From Begonia masoniana (Eukaryota > Streptophyta > Magnoliopsida > Cucurbitales > Begoniaceae): 64,000 bases of DNA. The translations under genes were made by a program, and so were the position numbers. The notes under the pieces were generated by a model. It saw only the letters and a list, made by a program, of their open reading frames with translations. It was not told the DNA's origin and did not search any database. Positions 22,246 to 33,962 of this stretch are shown one piece after another (the first letter of the stretch is position 1; each line of letters begins with the position of its first letter). Where the stretch lies: the NCBI GenBank assembly GCA_022432975.1, contig CM039510.1, positions 7,389,387 through 7,453,386 on the forward strand, in the 5' to 3' direction.

Positions 22246-23044
22246 TGTTGGGAAAATAACAATAATTTGTTGGAAAGAGAAATGATAGCGGAAGTGATCC
22301 GAAAAATACCAGGAATATTTTTCCACGTCGTAAGATTATAACGACCAAGAAATAAGAGAAATAATGGCATTCCACATAAATCCACAGAAATAAAATAATC
22401 AAGTTGCACACACCATTTAAGGGATAGAGAATAAGAGAGGCTTTCACATTTCGATTTTGAATTAAAATGACATCATGGAAAATATATGAGACGTAAGGTT
22501 TTTTTTATGAATAAAATGAACACCGAGAATTTTTACGTGGAAACCCAAATCGGGAAAAAACCACGGGGACCGAGTCCAGAAAGATCTCACTATGAAAAAT
22601 AGGATTTACAATATTTTTCTACATATCAAATATTCTAGAAAATATTCACTAAGAGAAATGACCACTCTTAGAACTCTCAATGTGCACAAAAGCACCACAC
22701 CTATTTTTCTCTCACACCTTTCTTTTCTCTCCATCCAAAATAATACTCTCTTATTTTCTCTCTTTCTTCACTCTGCTGAAGAAGTTGCTTCGGATGATTT
22801 TTCCAACTGAAGAACTTCCCTAACTGAAGAACTTCCCTATTTATAGGGAAGTTTGTCACAAATGACAAACTTGGAAAAACGACACCTCCCTTAAAATAAG
22901 ACAGGCACCGAAAGAAGAAGAAGAAAAACATCTTCTTCTTTTTCCTTTTCATTTAATGCTGCTTGTAGGCGCCGCTGAAGAGAAGAAATTTTCTTCTCTT
23001 CAGCTTTAAATGCTGGGTCCCTCATTATGATGAGGGAACCCACA
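22246..23044 (-). repeat. 5' LTR of Copia-B
   Basis: 799 bp. Includes the extra internal segment at about 22368-22524 and a small duplication of 'taactgaagaacttccc' near 22807-22840. Otherwise very similar to 17505-18142. Confidence 0.92.
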
Positions 23045-23049
23045 CTTTT

Positions 23050-24382
23050 GTTGGTGTCTCTTGCTTTATTTTCGGAGTTTTCTTAAAGTTGTGCATTTTT
23101 TTCCAAGGAATATCGGTTTTGAGCAATATTATTAGTTATCAATTTGCACAACTATTGTTATTTTTAGCGTAATATTTTACATTAATTTCTTTACCCAAGC
23201 GATTTGGTCTTAGATGTTGCAATTGCGGCAAGAAACTTGTATGGAGTTTTGTACAAAGAAATGAATAGATCTCGTTGTTATGTTTAGCATATTTAAGAGT
23301 TGTTTATTATCAGTTTCACGTTTCACTTAAAAAATTATTCAAAATTTTCAGCCTCCTAGTTTCAAGTTTCAATGAATTATCAACTCATAAGTTAAAGAAA
23401 CATAGAATCATACCATAGTATTTCCAATTTTATTCGGGTGGTAGTAAAGCGTTCATTATTAACATCAATTTTTTAAAGCGTACGTGTGTTGCTCTTTGCG
23501 ACCACTAGTATTGAATAATATCATGAAAAATATATACAAAAGAATTAACATCAAATTTTTAAATATTTTATTTTCATTATTAATATTTTCTCTTTATTTT
23601 AAGTTAAAAGAACACTATTGGGCTGGTTTTAAATTAAATAAGTATAAATATTATATTTGCTAATTTGAAAGTAAGTTCACTCTTCAATTGTATGATATTT
23701 ACATCTATATTGAAGTCTTTAAGTTCGATATTCATGCATGTATGTTCATTTGAATTTTGTGGTTGTATTGAATGTCATTACAATATTTAACGAGTTAGAG
23801 AATTTTGCACATTAAATATGTTGTCTTATTTTTCTCTCTTCCTTGTTTTTTAAATTGCTTAAGACAATATAATGAGTTACAAGCACAACAACACTAAGGA
23901 ATAACACTGTATGACTATTTATCATTTTCCTTTGTACAATATTCTCTTGGTAATATATTCTAACAATTCAAAGAATAAAGAACAAAGTACAACTTTTCGG
24001 ATTCACACCTTGCAAATAAAATTCAATTAATATATAACGTGATATGCCAATGAAGCCAATGACATGATCCCAAGCCAAGGTCGTGTCCTCGGCCAACTCT
24101 CTTTCTAACAAGTTTGTTCTTTTTGTAGGAGACGACTATTTTGAAAACTTGAAGTGGAAACCAAGCACCCTAGACTTGGAGAAGCCTCTCCATGTGCTAA
24201 CTTGGGAGCCAACTCTCTGACACACCAATTGTTGAAGGAAGAATTTATTTTCCTTTTTGACAAATGTTGTAATCGAGCACCCTTTTGTCTTTTCTTTTAA
24301 AATACTCCTAAGTTTATTTCTATGTTTACATTGCATGCATGGTTGAACACTTTTTGGAGGTAGAATGAGCTGCATTTGAAGA
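23050..24382. other. Intergenic, no feature recognised
   Basis: AT-rich host sequence between Copia-B and Gypsy-A. No frame with recognisable protein similarity, no repeats of note and no RNA gene. Chance minus-strand frames at 24136-24375 and 24448-24633 lack motifs; the second falls inside the Gypsy-A LTR. Confidence 0.5.
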
Positions 24383-24387
24383 GAATA

Positions 24388-26846
24388 TGTAACGCCCAGA
24401 AACTTCGGTTATGGGATTTGAGTTTTGAGTTTTTTGGGTTTCCATCCTTAGGGATATAATTCGTAAAAATTGTAAATTAGGTCCGATTTGCAAACGGAGA
24501 GTTTTGTTAGAACCCGGAATAAGTTGGAATATTCGGAGAAATAAGAAATTTTCGGAGAAACCAAACAGATAGGATAATTGTTGAGTTTGCGCAAGAAATT
24601 AATAGAAAGGACATTTAGGTAATTTGAGTTCAAAATTGGTTATAAAATTTAAATAGAATCACTTTTCCTTCATTTCTCTCCTCTCCCCCTACGTGAATCG
24701 ATCTCCCTCCCCCTCCCTTGCGATTTCTCTTCTCTTCCATCGCCAATCACTCACGTTTCGATTCCGGCATTCTCTCTTCGAGTTTTCTTCTCCAAATCAA
24801 CGCTCTAGGTACGTTCTACGCTTTGGCATAGTTTAGTTGGTGTTTTAGGGTTGGTTTTGATTTAGGGTTGGTTTTGATTTAGGGTTTAATGTAAAATTTC
24901 TAGATTTATGATAAATCGAAAGGATAGCGATTTTGTAGCTCATTGACGATGTTTTGGTTGTTATTTAGGTTGGTAGAGTGAATTAATGGTGTGGGTGAGT
25001 ATTTATGGTTAGGTTTTGGTGGTTGGAGGCTAGTAAAACACCATTAATGGAGTTAAGTAGTTGGTGAGCGAATTGTGCTCGACGAAATGCCCGAATGAAG
25101 TGAATATGAGTTTTAAGAAAAATAGTCTTAGCTCGGGTTTTGGGTTTAGTTTTGAAATTGACGATTTAGAATCGATACAAATGACATGTTACGAAAATGC
25201 CTTATGTGACCCAAGCTCTCAAAGGACGGTGCTCGGCATAGCTAGGACTCCAGGTAAGTGGGTGTTAGGTTTCCGGCCCTTTATTGTATCGATGTTAGGT
25301 TTTATGATGTTTTCTGATTGTGGGACTTAAACTAGCCGGGTAGTCTAGGATGTTTCCTAATAGTACTCAGTTAGGTTCGTATATGAGTAAGATTCGTTTA
25401 TGTGTGTGTCATGAACGGTTAGATGATTATTCGGAGTCTCTTTCTTCACGCATCATGTTTTCCCGTATGATTTAATGAAATGTTTTACATGCACGTTTTC
25501 AAGTAAACGAAGTAAAGTAAATGATGTTAAATGAAGTTGGAGGATGAGTAGAGCACGGGGCACGTAAATGGCAACTCAGTGCAAGTGTTTGGTCTACTGG
25601 GTAGACGGGTGGTGCCTGTGCCTACTCATGCCTAAAGATATATATGTATATGTTATGTAGAGTAAATAAACGAACATGTTTTGAAAGACCATGCAATATG
25701 CATTCTCATATTTTAGTGCACCTCCTTACTAAGCATTAGGCTTAATGTGTTTATCGTATGATGTAGGTGACGAGCACGAAAATGAGGAACCTCTTCCTGA
25801 TGATCACGCATAGATGGTCGGTGGATTGAGCTCGTGGCGGCGGGGCGTGTTTTGGTTAGGCTGGATGATCTGTGGGTATACTCCAAGCGTTTTGTGGTAA
25901 ATAGGTGTGATTTGGATTGATTTTGGATGATAATTTTAGGGTGTATAGAGAAGTTTGATATCTTGATGATTTATGGTGGATAAGGGATTGGAGTGAAGTG
26001 TTATTTGGAATGATTTGATAAATGAATTTGTTTTGAAACGATTTAAGGAATTCAAATGTTATGTGATGTTGGTATGTGGATTGGTTGGATTGTGTTCGAG
26101 GATTTTAGGTGTTAAATGGTAGGGATGCGTTCGAGTTTTAGAGCGATCCACGCGATTTATTTTCATAAATTTTAAATACGGATTCGGGATGTTTTGAGTC
26201 GGGTTTTTGCTCGGGAGTTTGAATTATTGTGTGTTAATGTGTTGGGAATGTTTTTGGTAAGTTAGAGTGAAGAGGAAGAGCAAGAAAAAGGAAAGAAAGT
26301 TGTTAAGTGAAGAAGAGAAGGGAGAAACGTCAGGTGCGCGCGCGGGGTGCGCACAGCGGCGCGCGCCAGGAGGGCGTCCTGGCGAATGATCGCCCCGAGT
26401 GGCGATTGTTCGCCACCCGCTCTGGAATTGGTTGCCAATTCCAGAGGAGGTGGCGATCGTTCGTCACTCGTGGCGAACGATCGCCTCGGTCACATGCCAT
26501 GCGTGCGTGCGCGCTGGCGTTCGCGATCGCTGGGCGATCATACGGGGTGAACGATCGCCCCAAATTTGGGCGATCGATCGCCCCTCGTTTTTCCTTCCCT
26601 GGCGACTGATCGCCAGTAAGGAAGGGCGATCAGTCGCCCCTCCTTTGGTTGGCTTTTTACGGTTTTGCCTCCCTTATTTATATTGAGCTTGTTATTTGTT
26701 TTTTTTTTTTAGTTTGTTAATGTGTTAAGGGAAGTGTTTTTTTAAAAAAAAGGGGAGAGAAACTTTGTACGTCTAATCGAGGGTTTATAGTTAAGATTAC
26801 GTAATGGTCCTTTCGTGGCGGCCCTGACCGGGTTGGGGTCGTTACA
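24388..26846 (+). repeat. 5' LTR of Gypsy-A
   Basis: 2,459 bp. TATA-type sequence TATAAAATTTAAATAG at 24641-24656, then a C/T-rich leader. Candidate splice donors follow 24808 (CTCTAG/GTACG) and 25253 (TCCAG/GTAAGT), and a candidate acceptor is at 25766 (GATGTAG/GTG). A GC-rich block of GCGATCG palindromes lies at about 26330-26645. Confidence 0.93.
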
Positions 26847-27009
26847 GTTATGGTATCAGAGCGATTGAGTTTTAAAAGTGATTCTGAGGATTGCCTGCCA
26901 AAACACACCGCCGCACGGGAACTCTCCATCGACTGTAAGTGTTTAAGTTTAAGTATGATTCATAGATATTTATATTGTTGTGTTGTCTAATGTGCCTAGG
27001 AAGGAGAAA

Positions 27010-30000
27010 ATGCCGAGAGCACCCAGACAAGATGATGAGATCCCTAATAGCCAACTAATGGAAATAGTGCGCCAAGAGTCCGAATAAATAGGAATCTTAC
27101 TCAATAGGGATGGAAACAGCGGTGGACAGGGTAGTAATTCCCATGAACTAAGTGGAGAGAGGTTCAGACGGCTTAGGCCCCCAACTTTCGATGGACAGTC
27201 CTCGGATCCCACTAGTGCTGAAGAGTGGATCCGTAAAATTGAAAGCATGTTCACTTATGCGAAAGTAGAGGAAGCGGACAAGGTAACATGTGCAGTGTTC
27301 AATCCGGAGAAGGATGCTGTATTCTGGTGGGATTCTGTGATGGTCACTACGGATGTGGGGGTTATGACATGGCAGAGGTTCAAAACGATATTTTACAACA
27401 AATATTTCAACCGGGCCCTTCGTGCCAACAAGAGGGCCGAGTTTTCTCAGCTACGCCAGACAGGATCCGTGGCCGAGTACGTACGCAGGTTTGAGTCATT
27501 GTCTAGATACGCAGGTATGATGGTCAGTGATGAGGAAGATAAAATATACCAGTTTGTTCAAGGCTTGAAATTGGAGATTTTGAAGGGGGTGAAGATGGCA
27601 GAAGTTGAAGATATGCCATATCATCGAGTTGTAGCTAAGGCCCTCGAGCTTGATGACATTGAAATGAAACTGCAGTGACAAAGAGAAGTGCCGAGGAGGT
27701 TTATTAGAGAAGTACAGCCACAGCAGAACCGAGGTTGGCAGCCACAACCACAACGTGGTGTCAAATGAGCGAATGAGACGCCTAGAGCTCAAGACAAGGG
27801 CAAGCGCCCGCAAGGGGCACCACTGGCTCCTTTGTGCTCTATCTGTCAGAAATATCATCTGGGCGATTGTAAGTTATATACGGGCCGATGCTTTAGGTGT
27901 GATAAGGTGGGACATAAGGCCGTAGATTGTCCTGGATCGGCCAAGAGACCCCCGGGTGGTCCTCCTAGGATCTTTGCTCTTATTGAAGATGAGGAAACTG
28001 CTCAGCCTTCTGTTGTTTCAGGTATTGTTCTGGTTTGTGGACATGCAGCTCACGTTTTAATTGACACGGGGGCAACCCACTCATTCATAGCACAGTATTA
28101 TGTATCTAAGTGGAAACTACATTCCGCCCCAGCTGATCGTAGTTATAGTGTCATGTTGCCCTCCGGGGAGCTTTTATATTCCAACCAAGCAATACAGGGA
28201 GAGGTTATATCTATTGGTGGTCGGCAGCTTTATGCGAACCTGATCGTCATATGTATGAAGGGGTACAATGTAATCTTGGGCATGGATTTGTTGTTTTGGC
28301 ATTATGCCACAATTAATTGCCGGTCGGGTGTGGTAGATTTTAGACCCCAAGGTGGAGAGGATTATTTCTTTCGAGCAACCCTCTGTTTGAGTAGGATGCC
28401 TCTAGTAACGTCTACGTGTGCTCTGTACTCGATAAAACCTAGATGTTTCAGTTTCGTAGCGAGTATAGTGGATGTGAGAATGCAAGATGAATTAAAGCTA
28501 TGTGACATTTCGGCAGTTGACAACCTCAAGGAAGTGTTCTTAGACGAGTTGCCTAGCTTGCCTGTGAATGCCCTATATTCGATGAAGCATGGATGTTTTG
28601 GGTTTATAGCAAGCGTTGAGGAAGTGAACATGAAAAATGAGTTGAAGTTATGTGATATTCCAGTAGTTAAGGACTTTACAGAAGTGTTTCTGGACGAGTT
28701 GCCCGGCTTGCCTCCAGATCGAGAAATAGAGTTCACTATCGAGATTATTCCTGGTTCGGCGCCAGTGTCCAAGAATCCTTATAGAATGGCACCGGTTGAA
28801 CTAAAGGAGTTGTATATTCAGCTGAAAGAGCTAACAGACAAGGGTTTTGTACGGCCGAGTGTTTCTCCTTGGGGCGCTCCGGTCTTATTCGTAAAGAAGA
28901 AAGATGATTCCTTAAGAATGTGTGTGGATTACCGAGAGTTGAATAAATTAACCATCAGAAATAAGTATCCACTACCGAGGATTGATGACCTGTTTGATCA
29001 GTTGCATGGGGCCAGTGTGTTCTCGAAGATTGATTTACGGTCAGGGTACCACCAATTGAAGATTAAGGCCGAGGACATACTAAAAACTGCTTTTAGAGCA
29101 CATTATGGGCACTATGAATTTAGAGTTATGTCCTTCGGTCTGACGAATGCCCTGGCGGATTTTATGGATCTCATGAACAGAGTATTTCGGGAGTTTCTAG
29201 ATAAGTTCGTGATAGTGTTTATAGATGACATTCTGATATATTCCCGAAACGACAAAGAACACGCAAAGCACTTGAGGGCCGTGTTAGAGACGTTGAAGCA
29301 GCACCAATTGTATGCTAAGTTTTCCAAGTGCGGATTTTGGCTGAATCATGTGAATTTCTTAGGCCACGTAGTTTCGAAAGAAGGAGTTTCAGTAGATCCG
29401 GCTAAGGTTCAAGCCATGAAGGAGTGGCCTCAGCCGAGGAATGCAAGTGAAGTGCGGAGTTTCATCGGCCTGGCTGGGTATTATCGTAAGTTTATTGAAG
29501 GGTTCTCAATTATAGCCAAGCCTTTGACGAATTTAACTAAGAAGGAAGCAAAATATGTGTGGTCTAAGGCATGTGAGGAAAGTTTTCAGACCTTGAAGCA
29601 AAAGTTGACCACAGCGCCATTGTTGATTCTGCCCCTGGAGAATGGAACATTCAGTATCTATTATGACGCATCCAAAGTAGGATTGGGGTGCGTACTGATG
29701 CAGGACGGGAAGGTGATTGCCTATGCCTCTAGGCAGTTGAGGATTTACGAGCAGAACTATCCGACGCATGACTTAGAGTTGGCAGTGGTGGTATTTGTGT
29801 TGAAAATATGGAGACATTATCTTTACGGTCAAAAGTGCGAAGTGTTTTCAGACCATAAGAGTTTAAAGTATCTTTTCACGCAGAAAGATTTAAACATGAG
29901 GCAAAGGAGATGGTTGGAGTTTGTGAAGGATTACGACTTTGAAATCAAGTACCATCCAGGAAAGGCGAATACAGTGGCAGACGCATTGAGTAGGATGCCA

Positions 30001-31551
30001 AAGACCGAGGAGTCATTCGTTGGCTGTATGCCAGCTTCGTTGAGAAAGGAGATTCAGAGGTATGAACTTGAAGTAGTTTCAGAACTTTCGGCTCTACTTG
30101 CTGACTTGACTATACAGCCTACTCTTTTGGACAAAATTAAGGAGGCTCAACAGATGGACTCGGAAGAAAAGGAAGCTATTGTGACCAAGTTGACCGATAC
30201 GTCTTCCGAATTCAGTTACTCAGAGGATGGCATTTTGAAATTTCGGGACCGTTGGTATGTTCCAAAGGATAAAGAGTTGAGGAAGTTGATTTTGGCAGAG
30301 GCTCACTCATCGTCGTTCTCAGTGCATTCGGGTAACACCAAGATGTACCGAGATTTGAAGGTGCTTTATTGGTGGCCGAATATGAAGCGTGATGTGGCCA
30401 GTTATGTACAGTCCTGCCTCGTCTGTCAACAAGTTAAGGCAGAACACCAGAGGCCAGGTGGGATGTTATAACCTCTACCGATTCCAATGGACTTTGTAGT
30501 TGGATTACCGAGGACAATAAAATGGCATGACAGTATATGGGTCGTAGTCGATAGATTGACGAAGACGGCTCATTTCCTTCCAGTAAAGATGACTTACACG
30601 ATGAATCAGTTTGCAGAGCTGTATGTTCAGGAGATTATAAGGTTGCACGGGGTTCCTGTTTCGATTGTTTCGGACCGGGACCCCAGATTTACTTCGAGGT
30701 TTGGGAAAGGTTTACAAAACACTATGGGTACTAAGTTAACTTTTAGCACGGCATTCCACCTACAGACTGACGGACAATCTGAAAGAACGATTCAGATACT
30801 TGAGGATATGCTGAGAGCGTGCGTGCTAGAGTTTCAAACATCTTGGAGCCAGTATTTGCCGTTGGTTGAATTTGCATATAATAACAGTTATCAGTCCACG
30901 ATTGGTATGGCTCCGTACGAAGCGCTGTATGGCAGAAAGTGTAGGTCGCCACTATATTGGGATGAAGTGGGTGAAGCTAAGTTCATTGGACTGGAAATTT
31001 TGCAACAGCTATCTGAGAAGGTTGCCCTGATCAGACAAAGAATGGAAACAGCACAGAGTCGCCAAAAGAGCTATGCCGACCGAAGAAGACGAAATTTGAA
31101 GTTCTCAGTTGGTGATGAGGTGTTTTTGAAGATTTCACTGTTTAAAGGCGTGGTTCGCTTTGGTAAAAGGGGGAAGTTGAATCCACGGTTTATTGGACCA
31201 TTCCCGATTACAGAGAAGATTGGAGTTACAGCTTACAAGATTCAATTACCGTTGTCTATGGAGGGTGTACATAATGTCTTCCACGTATCGATGTTGAGGA
31301 AATGTGTACGAGATCCGACGCACGTGGGAGAACAAATTAGTCTTGAGATACAGCTGACCTTAACTTACAAAGAGAAGCCAGTGCAAATTATGGAGTACGC
31401 TGTGAAAGTTTTATGTAATGAGTCAATCCCACTTGTTAAGGTGTTGTGGAGAAATCAAAATGTAGAAGAAGCGACGTGGGAGCGCCAACAGGATATGATG
31501 GACAAATATCCAGAGTTGTTCAGGTACGAAATTTTGGGGACAAAATTCTAA
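27010..31551 (+). pseudogene. Gypsy-A Gag-Pol polyprotein, one frame with four stops
   Basis: All parts share one frame from ATG 27010 to the stop ending at 31551 (about 1,513 codons). Stops interrupt at 27085 (TAA), 27676 (TGA), 27766 (TGA) and 30469 (TAA), with no frameshift. Gag is followed by the zinc knuckle [14 protein letters not shown] (near 27890), protease ([12 protein letters not shown] near 28060), RT (FIDDILIYS near 29220), RNase H ([13 protein letters not shown] near 29660), the integrase zinc region (CLVCQQVK near 30420) and catalytic core (VDRLTK, SDRDPRF, TDGQSERT, near 30550-30790), then a chromodomain-like end (VKVLWRNQNVEEATWE). A 150-bp tandem duplication lies between protease and RT. 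Compared with Gypsy-B, about seven codons are missing just after the last stop. Confidence 0.93.
28420..28719 (+). repeat. 150-bp tandem duplication inside Gypsy-A pol
   Basis: Units 28420-28569 and 28570-28719 encode two 50-codon copies starting ALYS(I/M)K and ending near EVFLDELP(S/G)LP. They have diverged at many codons while keeping the frame, so the duplication is old. Gypsy-B has a single copy of this protease-RT linker at the same place. Confidence 0.85.
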
Positions 31552-31566
31552 ATAAGGAGGGTAGGA

Positions 31567-33957
31567 TGTAACGCCCAGAAACTTCGGTTATGGGATTTGA
31601 GTTTTGAGTTTTTCGGGTTTCCATCCTTAGGGATATAATTCGTAAAAATGGTAAATTAGATCCGATTTGCAAACGGAGAGTTTTGTTAGAACCTAAGGAA
31701 TAAGTTGAAATATTCGGAGAAATAAGAAATTTTCGGAGAAACCAAACAGATAGGATAATTGTTGAGTTTACGCAAGAAATTAATAGAAAGGACATTTAGG
31801 TAATTTGAGTTCAAAATTGGTTATAAAATTTAAATAGAATCACTTTTCCCTCATCTCTCTCCTCTCCCCCTACGTGAATCGATCTCCCTCCCCCTCCCTT
31901 GCGATTTCTCTTCTCTTCCATCGCCAATCACTCATGTTTCGATTCCGGCGTTCTCTCTTCGAGTTTTCTTCTCCAAATCAACGCTCTAGGTACGTTCTAT
32001 GCTTTGGCATAGTTTAGTTGATGTTTTATGGTTGGTTTTGATTTAGGGTTTAATGTAAAATTTCTAGATTTATGATAAATCGAAAGGATAGCAATTTTGT
32101 AGCTCATTGACAATGTTTTGGTTGTTATTTAGGTTGGTAGAGTGAATTAATGGTGTGGGTGAGTATTTATGGTTAGGTTTTGGTGGTTGGAGGTTAGTAA
32201 AACACCATTAATGGAGTTAAGTAGTTGGTGAGCGCATTGTGCTCGACGAAATGCCCGAATGAAGTGAATATGAGTTTTAAGAAAAATAGTCTTAGCTCGG
32301 GTTTTGGGTTTAGTTTTGAAATTGAAGATTTAGAATCGATACTAATGACATGTCACGGAAATGCCTTAGGTGACCCAAACTCTCAAAGGACGGTGCTCGG
32401 CATAGATAGGACTCCAGGTAAGTGGGTGCTAGGTTTCCGGCCCTTAGGCCCTACATTGTATCGATGTTAGGTTTTATGATGTTTTCTGATTGTGGGGCTT
32501 AAACTAGCAGGGTAATCTAGGATGTTTCCTAATAGTACTCAGTTAGGTTCGTATACGAGTGAGATTCGTTTATGTGTGTGTCATGAACAGTTAGATGATT
32601 ATTCGGAGTCTCTTTCTTCACGCATCATGTTTTCCCGTATGATTTAATGAAATGTTTTGCATGCACGTTTTCAAGTAAACGAAGTAAAGTAAATGATGTT
32701 AAATGAAGTTGGAGGATGAGTAGGGCACGGGGCACGTAAATGGCAACTCATGGCACGAAAATATGTTAATGGCAACTCAGGGCAAGTGTTTGGTCTATTG
32801 GGTAGACGGGTGGTGCCTGTGCCTACTCATGCCTAAAGATATATATGTATATGTTATGTAGAGTAAATAAACGAACATGTTTTGAAAGACCATGCATTAT
32901 GCATTCTCATGTTTTAGTGCACCTCCTTACTAAGCATTAGGCTTAATGTGTTTATCATATGATGTAGGTGACGAGCACGAAGGTGAGGAACCTCTTCTTG
33001 ATGATCACGCATAGATGGTCGGTGGATTGAGCTCGTGGTGGCGGAGCGTGTTTTGGTTAGGCTGGATGATCCGTGGGTATACTCCAAGCGTTTTGTGGTA
33101 AATAGGTATGATTTGGATTGATTTTGGATGATAATTTTAGGGTGTATAGAGAAGTTTGATATCTTGATGATTTATGGTGGATAAGGGATTGGAGTGAAGT
33201 GTTATTTGGAATGATTTGATAAATGAATTTGTTTTGAAAAGATTTAAGGAATTCAAATGTTATGTGATGTTGGTATGTGGATTGGTTGGATTGTGTTCGA
33301 GGATTTTAGGTGTTAAATGGTAGGGATGCATTCGAGTTTTAGAGCGATCCACGCAGTTTATTTTCATAAATTTTAAATACGGATTCGGGATGTTTTGAGT
33401 CGGGTTTTTGCTCGGGAGTTCGAATTATTGTGTGTTAATGTGTTGGGAATGTTTTTGGCAAGTTAGAGTGAAGAGGAAGAGCAAGAAAAAGGAAAGAAAG
33501 TTGTTAGGTAAGAAGAGAAGGGAGAATCTCCAGGTGCACGCGCGGCGCGCGCCAGGAGGGCGTCCTGGCGAATGATCGCCCCGGGTGGCGATTGTTTGCC
33601 TCGGTCGCATGCCGTGCGTGCGTGCCCGCTGGCGTTCGCAATCGCTGGGCTATCATACGGGGCGAACGATCCCCCCAAATTTGGGCGATCGATCGCCCCT
33701 CGTTTTTCCTTCCCTGGCAACTGATCGCCAGTAAGGAAGGGCGATCAGTCGACCCTCCTTTGGTTGGCTTTTTACGGTTTTGCCTCCCTTATTTATATTG
33801 ATCTTGTTATTTGTTTTTTTTTTAGTTTGTTAATGTGTTAAGGGAAGTGTTTTTAAAAAAAAAGGGAGAGAAACTTTGTACGTCTAATCGAGGGTTTATA
33901 GTTAAGATTACGTAATGGTCCTTTCGTGGCGGCCCTGACCGGGTTGGGGTCGTTACA
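31567..33957 (+). repeat. 3' LTR of Gypsy-A
   Basis: 2,391 bp, highly similar to the 5' LTR. Differences include a shorter GCGATCG block (about 33530-33765 against 26330-26645), a missing copy of 'gggttggttttgattta' near 32030, and an extra 30-40 bp near 32745-32790. Confidence 0.93.
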
Positions 33958-33962
33958 GAATA

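Larger units (their letters stand above)
17505..23044 (-). mobile_element. Copia-B: Tnt1/Tork-like Copia retrotransposon
   Basis: 5,540 bp on the minus strand with canonical TGTTGGG...CCCACA ends and CTTTT duplications (17500-17504 and 23045-23049). On the plus strand GGCTCTGATACCA (22231-22243) is the complement of the initiator-Met primer-binding site, next to the 5' LTR. A polypurine tract (minus, near 18155-18143) borders the 3' LTR. Coding order is Gag, zinc knuckle, protease, integrase, RT, RNase H, with several breaks. The lineage is inferred from Tnt1-like RT and C-terminal motifs (SKHIDVRYHW). Confidence 0.93.
24388..33957 (+). mobile_element. Gypsy-A: full-length Tekay/Del-like Gypsy retrotransposon
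   Basis: 9,570 bp with LTRs of 2,459 and 2,391 bp, ends TGTAACGCCC...CGTTACA, and GAATA duplications (24383-24387 and 33958-33962). The primer-binding site TGGTATCAGAGCG (26851-26863) matches initiator-Met tRNA; the polypurine tract is at about 31552-31566. One Gag-Pol frame runs 27010-31551 with Gypsy order (protease, RT, RNase H, integrase) and a chromodomain-like C-terminus. Clade assignment is inferred from protein motifs. Confidence 0.95.

Noticed and set aside
25061..25330. Frame present in both Gypsy-A LTRs (also 32225-32470)
   Set aside because: The two copies are LTR duplicates, so similarity is no evidence of coding; it lacks an ATG at the listed start and crosses the candidate donor at 25253.
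26307..26609. Overlapping 70-100 codon frames on both strands in the Gypsy-A LTR
   Set aside because: They come from GC-rich GCGATCG palindromes, which suppress stops in all frames; the frames are not conserved between LTR copies.
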